The notes below the pieces were generated by a model. It searched no databases. It had not been told where the DNA came from and saw only the letters and a list, made by a program, of their open reading frames with translations. Shown piece after piece: positions 22,754-34,068 of a stretch of 64,000 nt of DNA. Source of the DNA: Polysphondylium violaceum (lineage: Eukaryota > Evosea > Eumycetozoa > Dictyosteliales > Dictyosteliaceae); assembly GCA_000277445.1 (NCBI GenBank), contig AJWJ01000022.1, forward strand, positions 29,080 to 93,079, read 5' to 3'. How positions within the stretch are numbered: the first letter of the stretch is position 1; every line of letters starts with the position of its first letter. The position numbers were made by a program, and so were the translations under genes.

Positions 22754-23396
22754 TTAATGACTGTAATTTGTATTTGCTAAAAATGCAGTCCAGGCAATAT
22801 TAAATAAATTCATCATTGTCACTCTTTGACTATTGGGTATATATTTAAAAGAGAAAATATTAAAAATAGGCCACACTGAACAATCGACCAAATAAGTAAA
22901 CAACCAATCTTTTTTAAGTTTGTCTTTGATTTCAGCCCAACTTTTAAATTCTAAAAGTCCTAATCCAGTGAAAAATACAGCATCGAAAAGAGGTGCGCAC
23001 AATATTTGATCCAATACGGATTTGATGATAATGTGTCTTGTGTTTTTCTTTGGGAATGATGTATCCAATATATTATACCAATAATGAAATGTGGGTCCTG
23101 TTATAAAGAATCCAAAAATAGCCATTCTAGTTGCTCTAGCCCATTGAAAAGGTTGTTTATCTTCATCTTTTCTATTGAAATTTTCAATACCTTGTGATAT
23201 AGAATCTGAAATAAAATATAATGTTCCTGAGGTTACTGCCTATAAGGTAATGATTGAATATTAATATCTAAAGGAGGACTCGGAAATGGTATAAATATGA
23301 ATCTATCTATATTACTTTTGTAATTACTGGCCGATTATGAAGAGCAGATATATATTGAGATTGTGCAGATTTTAAAATTCGAAAAAATCTACTCAT
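22754..23396 (-). CDS. Mpv17/PMP22-family inner membrane protein
   Basis: Two exons, 23316-23396 and 22754-23239 (phase 0), give 188 residues, normal for the family. The N-terminus YISALHNRPVITKAVTSGTL matches the Mpv17 opening (Y-x-x-L-x-x-x-P-x-x-T-K-x-x-T-x-G). FGFFITGPTFHYWYNILD, the VLDQILCAPLF region and the C-terminal W-x-I-F-N-IFSFKYIPNSQRV segment are also hallmarks. Four hydrophobic helices are visible. Members sit in mitochondrial or peroxisomal membranes and influence permeability and mtDNA maintenance; paralogues are frequent, so I give no specific orthologue. Confidence 0.9.
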
Positions 23397-23982
23397 TATA
23401 ACGATAGGGTATTAATGATTATGATGGTGTGAGTGTGATGAAGATGATCAAGTGATGAGAGAAACAATAACAACAAGATTAATATAGTTGAGTTTATTAC
23501 TTTTTTTTGTCACAAAAATGAAAAAACAAACAGCAATGATGATGATAGAGGATGATATTAATGGTGTGTCTCTGTCGTTATTTGAAGGCTCTTGTTCAAA
23601 GAGATTTGGTAAATGGTGTAATTAGCGCGCGTGTGAGATCTCAATAAGAGTGTTCCATCGAGATTATATTATACTATATTAAAAAAGAGTACCAACAATA
23701 GCAAACAACAACAATATAGAAAAGAGAGAAAAGAAAAAAGTAAAAAATTATTCCAAACGAGCCCGAGGTCCTCTCGCACAGGCGTTCCTTATGACATAAT
23801 TATGCAGCAAAAAAAAATTCAAAAAAAAATTACAAAAAAATAAATTTCATTTTTTGAAAAAACGCGTGCGACGTTCTCCAAAGGGTAAATTTAATAATTT
23901 TCAAAGAAGAGCCCTACACAGTGGACGATGTCCATCGTTTGATACATAATCATGATTGTTGTTATTGTTGGAATTTATTAAT
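23397..23982. other. intergenic region
   Basis: Spacer between the Mpv17-family start and the aminopeptidase stop. It has A/T runs and two slightly GC-richer patches (23755-23790 and 23860-23885) that show no ORF or tRNA-like fold I can support. Confidence 0.55.
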
Positions 23983-25906
23983 TTACAATGATTGAGTATT
24001 TTTTAATAACCATTGATGAGCTTTGGTGTTGTGGGAAAGAGTTGGGAGCACCTTTTCTCTGATTTCTTGGTAGTATTGATTGATGAGGGCAATTTCTTGG
24101 GCGTTGAGCATCGAGAGATTGATCAATTTACGTTCATAGGGGACAAGGGTGACGTTTTCAAAACCAAGGAAGGTGCCATTGTTGAATGGGGTCTGTACAG
24201 GTTGAGTGATCATAACGTTTTCAATTCTGATACCAAAGGCGCCGCTTTCATAGTAGCCTGGCTCGTTGGTGAGAGTCATGCCTGGCTGGAGGACGGCGGG
24301 ATTGGCAACGTTACGGAAACTGATGCCTTGGGGACCTTCGTGCACATTTAAAAAGGATCCAACACCGTGGCCAGTGCCATGGGCAAAATCAAGTCCGACC
24401 TCCCAGAGAGGAACACGGGCAATGGTGTCGAGGTCTCTGCCACTGCAACGGTTAGGGAACTTGACCAAACTGATGCCCAAGTGGCCCTTGAGCACACGGG
24501 TGTAGCAGTCAATCTCGTGTTGGGTTGGGGCGCCATAATGGAGTGTACGTGTGACATCGGTAGTACCGTCCAAATACTGGCCGCCGCTGTCGACTAAATA
24601 CATACCTTTGGTGATGGTGAGACAGGTCTCTGGCTCGGGTTTGTAGTGGATGATGGCACCGTTAGAGTTGATGCTCGAGATGGTGTCAAAGCTGAGACTG
24701 ACAAAATCTGCTTTGCTCTTTCTAAACGATTCCAACTTTTCGGCGACAGTGTATTCGTTGAGGGTTTGTGTGTTTTTCTCAACAATTTCCTCTTCCAACC
24801 AGGCGAGATACTCGATGAGGGCCGAAGCATCCCTGATGTGGCAGTTTCTGAATCCCTGAATCTCTGTTTGGTTCTTGATGCTCTTGGCCAAGAGAATTGG
24901 ATTGGATTTCTCTTTGTAGATTTGGTTGGGTGCCACAGAGTTAAAGATGGCAAAACTGGATCTGGGATCAATCCAAACACCGGCGCTCGAGTCTTTTTCC
25001 TTGAGGCTCTCTAAAAATGGAAACACGTCATTGTATGGTTGGATTTCGGTGCCCTTGGGGAGATTTGATTTGGTTTCTTGGCTCAATTTGCTCTCGTCGA
25101 TAAAGAGGATGATATTGTCTTTACCAATGACAAGGTATGATAAAAATACTGGATTAAAGCTGATATCTGAACCACGGAGATTAAGTGCCCATGCAATTTC
25201 ATCCAATGCAGACACAACCATGTATTTGGTGTCTACTTTGGCCATTTCTTTTCTAATATCTTGGATTTTGGAATCACTGCTTTGTCCGCTGTATTTCTCT
25301 TGTAAAAAGAATACTGGATTCTTGGGATACTCTGGAATCTCTTCTTGATCTTTAAAACTCTCTCTTACGCAATCTATGAGATTCTCTTTAATGTCTACAA
25401 CCAATTTAATGTTTTTCTTTTTAAATGAAGAGACCATTGAATCATAATATCCCTTTGAAATGAGTCTTGGATCAACACCAACTTGAGAATCTTGTTTCAA
25501 GTGCTATATTATATCGTGTTAATAATGACATTCATGAATGAGTAACTATAACTATATCTATATATACCATTGATAGCCATTCAGATACAGTTGGCTCACC
25601 AGCTACTCTGTCTTTCATCACCTTCCATGATGGATCCAGTTGTTTGTCAGCTTGTAACCAGTATCTGCCATCAGTCCAGAGTAGTGATTGTTGGTGTGGT
25701 TGTTGCAAATCAGTGATAACGGCACAACCTGAGCTACCAGTGAAACCACTTATGTACTCTCTTCTCTTGTCTTTGACAGTGATATACTCACTTTGATGTG
25801 CATCTTCAGATGGTATGATATAGGCATTCAACGAATACTTTTTCATCAACTCCAAGAGTTTATCCACTCTTTTTTGAATAGGGACAATAGATAGTTTAGT
25901 CATCAT
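23983..25906 (-). CDS. XPNPEP1: Xaa-Pro aminopeptidase 1 (M24B, cytosolic)
   Basis: Two exons, 25568-25906 and 23983-25503 (phase 0), give 619 residues; human XPNPEP1 has 623. The N-terminal domain contains RVDKLLELMKK, IIPSEDAHQSEY and FTGSSGCAVI. The catalytic pita-bread domain carries VDSGGQYLDGTTDVTRT (two metal-binding Asp), GTGHGVGSFLNVHEGPQGI (His), NEPGYYE (Glu) and RIENV (Glu), so both metal sites are complete. There is no targeting peptide, so it is probably cytosolic. It removes N-terminal residues preceding proline from peptides. The codons of exon 2 are GC-richer than those of exon 1. Confidence 0.95.
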
Positions 25907-26101
25907 ATTATTACTGTTACTCTTACTATTATCTATCTATCTATCTCTGTACAAATAATAATAATGTTCAATTTCACACCCCAAGACATTTTTTCATTTT
26001 TTTTTCATTTGCACCAGAGAAAATGAAATTACAAAAAATAAAAAAAATTCAAAAAAATAAAGTTCACTCTTTTTGGTTTTGAACAAGTGTGATCAAAGAG
26101 T

Positions 26102-26930
26102 TTATTTGGTTTTATTTAAAGAGTCTCGGTAAGATTTCTTGAGTTCAAAGGTTTTGTGGTAGTGGAAATGGTCAACAAGATACTTATTATACATGTCATT
26201 ATTTGAAATGTTTGTGATAGATTTTTCATTTTCTATTTTGGTTTTTGAAAATGTCCTATCTGTAAGTGTTAGTATACTGGATACATTCAAGTTTTGGTCA
26301 CATGTTAGAATATTTAACGTTGGTTTTCGATTAAATTGGGGATGAAGCACACCTCCATGAATCAGTGCATGGTTGATTTTATCAAAACCAATGATCGGGT
26401 TTAAATTAAAATGAAAGTTGGTTTTCCATTCTAAATCATTTGAAGATTTTTCTTGGTATAAAAAAGTACCATCATTGTTATTGTTGATTGATCTAAATTC
26501 TGAACCATTTAATCCAATGACAATATCATCTTCTGATTGGTAGTCTATTAATACTGGGGCAAGTGCAGAGGCTGTTCCATCCTTTGTAATTGAGAATGTT
26601 AAAGAAATGGAATCTTAAGTTTTCATGTATGTTTTTATCACTTTTAAGTGCTTGAACCACTATAATATCCATTCCATTTAGTTTGATAAAATGGTTTAAT
26701 ATAAGATTTAAATCAAAACAAAAACCACCAGTTTTTTCAATTAATACTTTTCTTGTCATATGCTCAAATGTTATAGTCCCCCAACTACCATCCAATAATG
26801 TCAAGTTGTTGTAAGGAGTCTTTGATTGAAAAGCCTTCATTATTTTAGATATATCCTTCAAGTTTTTGATTTCGAAACTATGCGGAAAGTTTATATGGTC
26901 TAGAAATAATGTTTTAAAAGAATCCATCAT
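26102..26930 (-). pseudogene. arylamine N-acetyltransferase, frameshifted copy
   Basis: This copy lies in tandem with the intact gene at 27780-28634. The first frame (26526-26930) encodes a NAT N-terminus including the active-site motif EKTGGFCFDLN and the His region ENLRFHF. At about 26578-26582 a short stretch covering the strand with the catalytic Asp is missing compared with the paralogue, and the frame changes. Beyond it, homology continues in another frame down to 26102 (APVLIDYQSEDDIVIG, then PTLNILTCDQNLNVSS and a conserved C-terminus YRDSLNK). Both parts remain free of other stops, so the break is recent, is an assembly error, or yields a truncated product. The intact neighbour is one exon, so an intron is unlikely. 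Confidence 0.8.
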
Positions 26931-27779
26931 ATTTGTTGTTTAGTTTCTTTGGAATGGGAATATTTAAAGTGTAGATATTAATATTAAATCAAACTAGGAA
27001 TGTAGAAAAAAAAGGGCATGTGCCATCATAATTTATACAAATGTATGCAGTAGACACAGATTTAAGTGCACATACCAATAAAGCTGTTTTACCAATTGAA
27101 TAAAAAATATATTTAAAATCACAATTATTTTCTACAGCAATTAATATTTCTAAAAATAAAGATTTTCTTTCTCTTTTTCATGGATTTTTTTTTTTATAAT
27201 TAATTTAATTTCCTTCGAAAAATAAATTCTAATCTATTCAGTTGTTAGTTTAACACTTTTTTATCTAAAGTAATAAAAAAAAGATTGTTTTTATTCTCGT
27301 TCAATAAATTCGTGGGAAAATTTAAATTAAACTACCTTACCTATATTTATTATCGAAATGGATAACAATTAGAATTTTACATTGAATCGGTATTCTAATT
27401 TTTTTATATATGATTAATTGTTAATCCTGGTTTTTGGAAGCGAGTTATAATGAACAACACATAGTAAAGGTCTAACCTAAAATATTAATATTATTTTTTT
27501 GTCAAAAAAGCAATCCACAAAATAAAAGTTTTAAAAGATGTATAAACATGAACAGCCACCAATTTCCTTCTAATTTTTTATACACAAGTATCAATTGTTA
27601 AGAAAAAATCAAATTTAAAGTTTTGTTTTAAATCTTAAGATTTTTTTTTTCCCGAACCACTCGAGGATCCTAAATTTAAGAAATGATTTTTTTCTTTCAC
27701 CCATTACTAATTCATGCTTATTTTATAAAAACTTCTTCAACATTTTACTGATAAAATAGATAAAGGGCAGTTTTTATTA
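26931..27779. other. intergenic region between NAT copies
   Basis: About 850 nt of AT-rich sequence with poly-A/T runs. No ORF with codon structure and no RNA gene is visible. It separates the start of the broken NAT copy from the stop of the intact one. Confidence 0.6.
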
Positions 27780-28634
27780 TTATATAGGCTTATTTAAAGA
27801 ATCATGGTATGATTGTTTAATTTCAAAAGATTTTCCATAGTTAAATTGATTTTGTAAATAACTATTAAACATTTGGTTATTTTCAATTTTTTTTTTGGTT
27901 TTTTGATTTTCTTTTTTGGTTTTTGTAAATGAAGAATCGGTGAGTGTAAATATACTGGATACCTTTAAACTTTTATCAGCTGTTAAAATATTAACCAGTG
28001 GCCTTTGATTAAAATAAGAATGTTTTACACCACCATAAAATTGTGCATGATGAAATTCATCCAACCCAATGACTGGTCTTAAATTAAAATGATAGATAGT
28101 TTTCCATTCTCTATCATTGGGAGATTTGGTTTGATATAAAAAGGTACCATGGGTATGCTTTATGGATCTACATTGGTTTCCATTTAATCCAATAACAATA
28201 TCCTTTTCGGATTGGCAATCTATTACTACAGGTTGGAGGGGAGAAGCAGAGCCAGCAGCTACATCGACAATACACACTTTTCCATTGTAATTCAGAATGT
28301 TGAGGAAATGGAATCTTAGGTTTTCGTGTAAATTTTTATCACTTTTAAAAGCTTTTACCAATTTAACATTCATACCATTTACTTTCATAAAATGATTCAA
28401 TACTGAATTTAATTGATAACAAAAACCTCCTGTTTTTTCAATTAATACTTTTTTTGTAATTTTATCAAAAGTTTCAATGCCCCAGCTACCATCCAAAATA
28501 TTTAAATTGTTGTAAGGAGTTGTTGATTGAAATGCCTTCATTATTTTGGACAAATCTTTCAAGTTGTTGATTCTAAAGTTTTGAGGAAACTTTACATGTT
28601 CCAAAAATAAATTTTTAAAAATATTTACATACAT
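27780..28634 (-). CDS. arylamine N-acetyltransferase
   Basis: A single exon of 284 residues, the usual NAT length. The catalytic Cys is in EKTGGFCYQLN (about residue 71), the His in ENLRFHFLNIL and the Asp in CIVDVAAGSASPLQPV, so the Cys-His-Asp triad is complete. The start LEHVKFPQNF and the block LDGSWGIETFDKITKKVLIEKTGG also fit the family. NATs move acetyl from acetyl-CoA to arylamines, hydrazines or related amines. The C-terminus is Lys-rich. It forms a tandem pair with the frameshifted copy at 26102-26930; the two proteins look closely related, which suggests a local duplication. Confidence 0.9.
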   Translation of the reverse strand: MYVNIFKNLFLEHVKFPQNFRINNLKDLSKIMKAFQSTTPYNNLNILDGSWGIETFDKITKKVLIEKTGGFCYQLNSVLNHFMKVNGMNVKLVKAFKSDKNLHENLRFHFLNILNYNGKVCIVDVAAGSASPLQPVVIDCQSEKDIVIGLNGNQCRSIKHTHGTFLYQTKSPNDREWKTIYHFNLRPVIGLDEFHHAQFYGGVKHSYFNQRPLVNILTADKSLKVSSIFTLTDSSFTKTKKENQKTKKKIENNQMFNSYLQNQFNYGKSFEIKQSYHDSLNKPI

Positions 28635-29320
28635 TGTTAGAGACTGATAGGAATTTAATTTATAAAGATAATGAATACAAAAAATTCTTCTTTTTTTCTA
28701 TTTATACAAAGCCACTTTCCAGTGAACAACTACAGGGTGAATAAAAAATAAAACTCAGAGTGAAGTGTCTGAATTCCAATATTTTAGGAGAGATTTAATC
28801 TTGCTTGCAGGCTTACCAGTTTAAATTTAAAATATGATTTATTGAAAATGATCTGTAATAAATTTCGTTTAGAAGAAAAAGATTTTTACCAGGTTACAAA
28901 TTCATCAAACATCACTACACAAACAGAGGACGGGGTCCATTGAAATTTAATTATTAACAGATCAAAGGAGATTTGACATTAAAAAATTATGGGTAGTACT
29001 ATGAGTTGTTTTAATCTAAATTTTATTTTTCGTATTGCATTTAAAATCTCTTTTTTAGCAAGTGGGTGAAAAACTGGATATAGTAAGAAACGGGGGGATT
29101 TTGTTGAGAGAAACAAAAAAAACTCACAATTGACTTTAATAAATAAAATTGTGCGAGAGGGGTGACTCATTTTTTTGTGGAAAAACTCTGGGTAAGGAAG
29201 GCGTTATAATTCATTTCCACGTTGTATCTTTTACCGATTTCTTGAAATGAGCCACATGAGAATCCCAGACTCCCAAATAAACTCAATGAGAGGGTTTTTT
29301 TTTACTTTGCATAGAGGTTA
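28635..29320. other. intergenic region
   Basis: No supportable gene. The minus-strand frame at 28979-29170 lacks domain or codon evidence. A T-run and A/G-rich stretches are present. Confidence 0.55.
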
Positions 29321-30580
29321 TTAGAATTTAAAATTTAATTTATTACTTTTATCTTTCTTCTTGTTTGCTGTTGTAGAGAGAGGAGGTTCAATTTTATTCT
29401 CGATAAAGAAAGTTTCTATTCTCGCTTCACTGTCTTCTTCAAAATCTAAATAATCAATATCTAATTTCTGACTCTTGTTTGGTTGTTCTTTGACTGTTGA
29501 TGTTGATGTGGATGTTGATGTGGATGTTGATGTTAATTCTTTCCCTTTATTGTTGTTGGTGTCAATAGATTTAAAAAACTTTCTCTTTTTTTGATCTTCC
29601 AATTCATCCATTTGATTTGATGCCGATGAGGATAATAGTTTACTAATGAGATCACTGGCTTTCTGGTTATCATCTTTTGTATTATCATTAAATACATCTG
29701 AGAGCATGGAATTTAAAACTTTATTACTGGTAGTATTATTATTGCTATCATTATCCTCATCGTCATCATTGTTGTCATTGTTTGTGTCTTCACTCTTTCT
29801 CTTTAGTGCTGCTGTGGCTATACCTATTGGGGCTGTTGTAGTAGTAGTTGTTGTCGTTGTGGATAGTTTCTTCATTGGTAATGATGAAGGTACTTTGAAT
29901 TCTGGTGCTGTTGATTTCTTTATAAATATATTTGTTGTTGTTGATGCAGGTGGTGCATCTTGAATTGAAATTTGTGAAAGATTATAATTGAAACTGGGTA
30001 GCATCCTCTGTTCTTTTGATAGTTTAAAAGGATTACATAATACTGTTGATGAAGCTTTCATACTATGTGGTTTATTCCCATGAATGAAATAGAATCTATT
30101 CTTTTTCATTAAACTCTCTTCTACGATTTGATCACTGGGTGCATTGTATTGTGCTATAATCCAATTATGCTGGCCTTCATCATCGATACTGAATTGCTGT
30201 TTAACTAAATCATCTATCTCTTTTTCATCGTCATTATGTACTATTGTATATCGAGAATTGATACTAAAACTATTATTATATATGACTGTACTATTGCCAC
30301 CACCATTATTCAACGCACCTAAAATATCTTTTTCACATGGTCCTGGCGCTACTAGGATTCTCTTAAACACCATTGATAAATGTGTAACGAGTAATTTAAA
30401 CAAACGATCGGCGCTCTCAGGTGTCACAGTGTCGCTAAATGTGTTTCCTGCCAATAGAAAATAAACATTACTGTTATCGTCCATCATAGATGCATTGTCG
30501 ATGTATCCTGTGAATTCTCGGACATCCTTTTCGTTTGCTAAATAGAGATCACTCGCGAATTTCAATGAAAATGATGTCAT
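29321..30580 (-). CDS. metallophosphoesterase-fold protein lacking metal ligands (candidate pseudoenzyme)
   Basis: A single exon of 419 residues. Residues 1-200 can be laid over small calcineurin-like phosphoesterases of the SDLHLE type: SLKFASDLYLAN at 5-16, VYFLLAGNTFSD at 39-50, KRILVAPGPCEKD near 73-85, and RFYFIHGNKPHSM followed by TVLCNPF near 165-190. In active enzymes these positions read SDLHxE, xxxGDI, GNHE and GHTH. Here the His of SDLH is Tyr, GD is GN, GNHE is GPCE, and GHTH is HGNKPH, so the metal centre looks lost. The C-terminal half is Thr/Ser/Asp/Asn-rich disorder with basic clusters (KRKSE, KKKDKSNK) that could be nuclear signals. The fold assignment is my inference from spacing. 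Confidence 0.6.
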   Translation of the reverse strand: MTSFSLKFASDLYLANEKDVREFTGYIDNASMMDDNSNVYFLLAGNTFSDTVTPESADRLFKLLVTHLSMVFKRILVAPGPCEKDILGALNNGGGNSTVIYNNSFSINSRYTIVHNDDEKEIDDLVKQQFSIDDEGQHNWIIAQYNAPSDQIVEESLMKKNRFYFIHGNKPHSMKASSTVLCNPFKLSKEQRMLPSFNYNLSQISIQDAPPASTTTNIFIKKSTAPEFKVPSSLPMKKLSTTTTTTTTTAPIGIATAALKRKSEDTNNDNNDDDEDNDSNNNTTSNKVLNSMLSDVFNDNTKDDNQKASDLISKLLSSSASNQMDELEDQKKRKFFKSIDTNNNKGKELTSTSTSTSTSTSTVKEQPNKSQKLDIDYLDFEEDSEARIETFFIENKIEPPLSTTANKKKDKSNKLNFKF

Positions 30581-30685
30581 TCTCCTCTTTGGGTTTGGAA
30601 AAAAAGTTATGTTTGTTTTTTTTTTTTATTTTTTTTTTTTCTATGTGGGAGAGGTGTAAATTTTCATAAACCATTTTGAAATCTT

Positions 30686-30913
30686 TTAGGGTTTATCCAA
30701 TTTATCAGCAAGTTGATTAATGGTAAGTGTTTGTACATCGAGAATAGAAACTTTTTCTTTTCCATAGGTATCTTGAAGCTTAACAAATATTTCAACGGCT
30801 TGGAGGCTATCAGCTTCCAATTCAAAAAGGGTTTTGGAGCAATCTATCATAGAACCTTCGAAGTCGCAAATTTGTGAAACTAGCGAGACTAACTGTTGTT
30901 TTGTATTGGACAT
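30686..30913 (-). CDS. stand-alone acyl carrier protein
   Basis: A single exon of 75 residues. The phosphopantetheine site is LEADSLQAVEIFVKLQ with the carrier Ser at residue 36. The preceding TLFELEADSL and the following VSILDVQTLTINQLADKL fit a four-helix ACP. There is no targeting extension, so it is probably not the mitochondrial ACP, which is longer at its N-terminus. Dictyostelids are rich in polyketide synthases and carry discrete ACPs, so it may serve a cytosolic synthase. No synthase is visible in this window. Confidence 0.88.
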   Translation of the reverse strand: MSNTKQQLVSLVSQICDFEGSMIDCSKTLFELEADSLQAVEIFVKLQDTYGKEKVSILDVQTLTINQLADKLDKP

Positions 30914-31163
30914 TATAGTATTTGAGAGAAATTATGTATAAAATTATTTACAAATAATGAAAAAAAAGGTCAACTATTTATAATTTCTTTTTTTTTACTT
31001 GTAGTTGTGTTGTTGAAAATTTTAAAAATTAATTGGAGATATAAATAGATTAGTCTAAAAAAAGGGTGTGGGATTTAAATTTAGATCACCAACAGTTTTT
31101 ATCCAGACAAAGAGATTTCAGCCACGTAAGAGGATAATATTATTTATTTATTTATTTATTTAT

Positions 31164-33431
31164 TTACACTGTATATTGTTTTAGTATTGATAGAGGATCA
31201 ACACTGCCACCCTTTTCCAAAAAATTTCTTCTAAATGAATTACCTCGGTCAAAGTTTATGGAATTGCCGCTATTGAAATGATTGGTCCAAATCATTTGAC
31301 TATAGTGTTTGGAGAGGAGATAGCTATAGTAGTAGGATCCATAGTGATAGAGATGTGCAAACGTTCTCAACAGATTGGGAGAGGCTAGATCATAGACACC
31401 CATGATATCTTTTTTCAGTTTTTGATTCATGAGGCCAAGATTAATGTCGGTGGGTGGGTTGCCGTGGGCATATAGATCAAGAAACGACATTATGATTTGG
31501 TCTCCCAATTGAAGGGATTTAGTTTGCGAGTGCACACGTTTAAATTCATTTAATCCCGCCAAAGGGAGGGAACGGCCTGCTTGATTGAAAGCAAACTCTT
31601 TTAATACACTGTGATTGGTGGCAAAGTGCTCCATGAGTGTACTGGGAATTTCGACAAAATCTGTTGGACCACGGGTGCCGCACAAGTGTTGAAAATCGCC
31701 TCTACTCAACAATGAGTGTAGGGTGTGGCCAAATTCATGCAAGAGGATCTCATATTCTGGAAGATTAAGAGTATGGTTACGTTTATCGGCAAAATTACAG
31801 ACAATGGCAACCTTTGGCACCTCGTATTCTGACAAATTCAACTGCTCTGGATTGTGCTTTGGCACGTTGGCAGGATCAAGATACATAGATTTCTTGAATC
31901 CCAATCCAATACAAAAGTTTATGTTTCCCATTGGCTTCTCTTTTCGTTCAAATAAATCCAAATAAAAGTGACCAATAACACCTTCGCTCTTGTTGTACAA
32001 CTCTAGTTTAACTACATCTTGATGCCAAACCTCGCCTTCCTCCACAGGTATTCTTTTACACTGAATACCAAATAACCTCTGCACAATAGAGTTGAATCCA
32101 TTTAATACATTTTCAAAAGACAAATACTCTGCCAAATCGTTGGCACTATCCCCAACCTGTTCAGACAACTTTGATTTAAAATATAACAGATCCCACTCAT
32201 TTATCGGCTCATTCAACATTGTTGGATCTCTATTTTTAATCTCTTTAATTAAATCCATTTCCTTTTCCAATCCATTTTCATTCTCTTTTGTCAAGTTCTA
32301 TATGAGAGGAGAGATCAAGTTAGTAACATTATACATGTGATTATGTTTTACAACATCATATACATCTTACATTTAAAAAACCAATTGCATTCTCTGGTGT
32401 TTTAATCAATTTGGTACGTAGTTCAAAATGAGAATAAGAAGGAAATCCGAGAAGCTCGGCCAGTGCTTGTCTGTCATGGAGGAATTGATTCGAGTAATTT
32501 ACAAGTGATTGATTTGCCTTTGAATTACATTGCAATTGATACAACTCTCTTCTGACATTTTTATTGTTACAAAATCTGGTGACACCATTCACCATAAATG
32601 ATGAAGTATTTAATAAATAATTGCCATTCTTGTCGGCTGGTGGTATAGTATTGTAATAGTATTTTGGCAAACCTTGTAGTAATTGACCAGGCACCTTAAG
32701 GTATTCTAAATTATCTAAATCTGAATCAAAGTTTTGAATCTCTTGGATATATTGAATTCCACTTTCATGTATCTTTTCCTTTAGAACATTTACTTTATCT
32801 CTTACACTAGGTTCCAAATGAATACCATTGATTTCCGACTCCTTTACCATTTCATTTACAAATATTTTATAATCATCTCTTAGATTATTAAATTCTCTAT
32901 ATTGAATTATATATTAATATATACACACAGCAATACAACAACGACAATAACATACCCATGATTTTGAAGAGCCACCATATTCAAATACATTTCTTTATTT
33001 GTATTTAATTTATTTACAGTGATAAACATATCTTGATAGATTTGATGTGCAGCCAATTTAAATGTTTGATCGGGATGCACAGATCTACAAAGTTCGGCAG
33101 GATCCATGACAGAACATACCGATCGTGATATCTCATCCATCAAATAGATTGCACCGACTAAATCTTTTAAACTAGATTTATGTGTGATCTTGTTTCGTGA
33201 AAGAGTATCTAGATTTCTGTTTATTATATCCACATGTTTTTCATACAACTTTTCCCAACCCAACGGTGATTTCAATTCATCGATTCCAAATAATCCACAT
33301 TTAGTAATTTTATTATTATTACCAAATTTAGTGGTTGATATATAATTTCTTTTTAATAGTGATAATGATGATGACGATGATGATACTAAATATCTAAAAG
33401 ACGTGTAAATCTTTGGAGTGGAAATCATCAT
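31164..33431 (-). CDS. MIPEP: mitochondrial intermediate peptidase (M3 metallopeptidase)
   Basis: Three exons, 32956-33431, 32371-32896 and 31164-32297 (phases 2 and 0), give 711 residues; human MIPEP has 713. The N-terminus is rich in Ser, Arg and Lys without acidic residues (SSSLSLLKRNYISTTKFG), as expected of a mitochondrial presequence. GLFGIDELKSPLGWEKL and the AELCRSVHPD segment are family-typical. The zinc site is LLHEFGHTLHSLLSR with the third ligand in FVEIPSTLMEHF. The enzyme removes an octapeptide from a subset of imported precursors in the matrix. It diverges from msrB with only 85 nt between the start codons, so the two likely share a promoter. Confidence 0.95.
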
Positions 33432-33516
33432 CTTGTGTGGTGAGCATATGCAAAATGTGTGTTCAAATTTGAAAGATTTTTGAAAATTTTCATTTTTTTA
33501 ATTTATTTTTTTTAAG
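33432..33516. promoter_or_regulatory. compact bidirectional promoter, MIPEP / msrB
   Basis: Only 85 nt separate two divergent start codons of genes for mitochondrial products. The stretch is T/A-rich near the msrB start (a T-run followed by TTTAAG before the ATG). Shared regulation is inferred from the spacing alone. Confidence 0.45.
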
Positions 33517-34068
33517 ATGTTTGGCGTTATTTCAAATTCTCTCAAAACTATAAGTAACAGACTTTATACATTTAGTCTATTTAATCATACAAAGATTATT
33601 TGCCATAGCACTAGATATACATTACCAACAGCAACAACAACAAACAGTTATAGATATTTCTGTAGTAATAATAATAAGAAAATGAATCTTTCAGACGACG
33701 AGTGGAGAGTTAAATTAACACCAGAACAATTCAAAGTCCTCAGACAAAAGGGTACTGAAAGAGGAGGCACTGGAGAATACGACAAACATTTTGAAAAGGA
33801 TGGTGTGTATCATTGTGCAGGTTGCGATGCACCACTTTATAAATCAGATAGTAAATTTGACTCTGGTTGTGGATGGCCTGCCTTTTTCGACAGCGTTCCA
33901 GGCGCACTCACCATACACGAAGACAATTCCTTTGGTATGAAGAGAATTGAAATCTGTTGTAAGAATTGCGGTGGTCATTTGGGTCATGTATTTAAAAACG
34001 AAGGTTTCAAAACTCCCACCAACGAACGTCATTGTGTCAATTCTATTTGTTTAAAGTTTAAAAAATAA
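33517..34068 (+). CDS. msrB: methionine-R-sulfoxide reductase B, probably mitochondrial
   Basis: A single exon of 183 residues. About the first 50 residues are basic, Ser/Thr-rich and without acidic residues, so they look like a mitochondrial presequence. The catalytic domain then shows GTERGGTGEY, zinc-binding CAGC and CKNC pairs, FDSGCGWPAFFDS, HLGHVF, and the catalytic Cys in ERHCVNSICLKF. A second in-frame ATG before the domain (MNLSDDEW) could give a cytosolic form. The enzyme reduces methionine-R-sulfoxide in proteins. Confidence 0.94.
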   Translation: MFGVISNSLKTISNRLYTFSLFNHTKIICHSTRYTLPTATTTNSYRYFCSNNNKKMNLSDDEWRVKLTPEQFKVLRQKGTERGGTGEYDKHFEKDGVYHCAGCDAPLYKSDSKFDSGCGWPAFFDSVPGALTIHEDNSFGMKRIEICCKNCGGHLGHVFKNEGFKTPTNERHCVNSICLKFKK

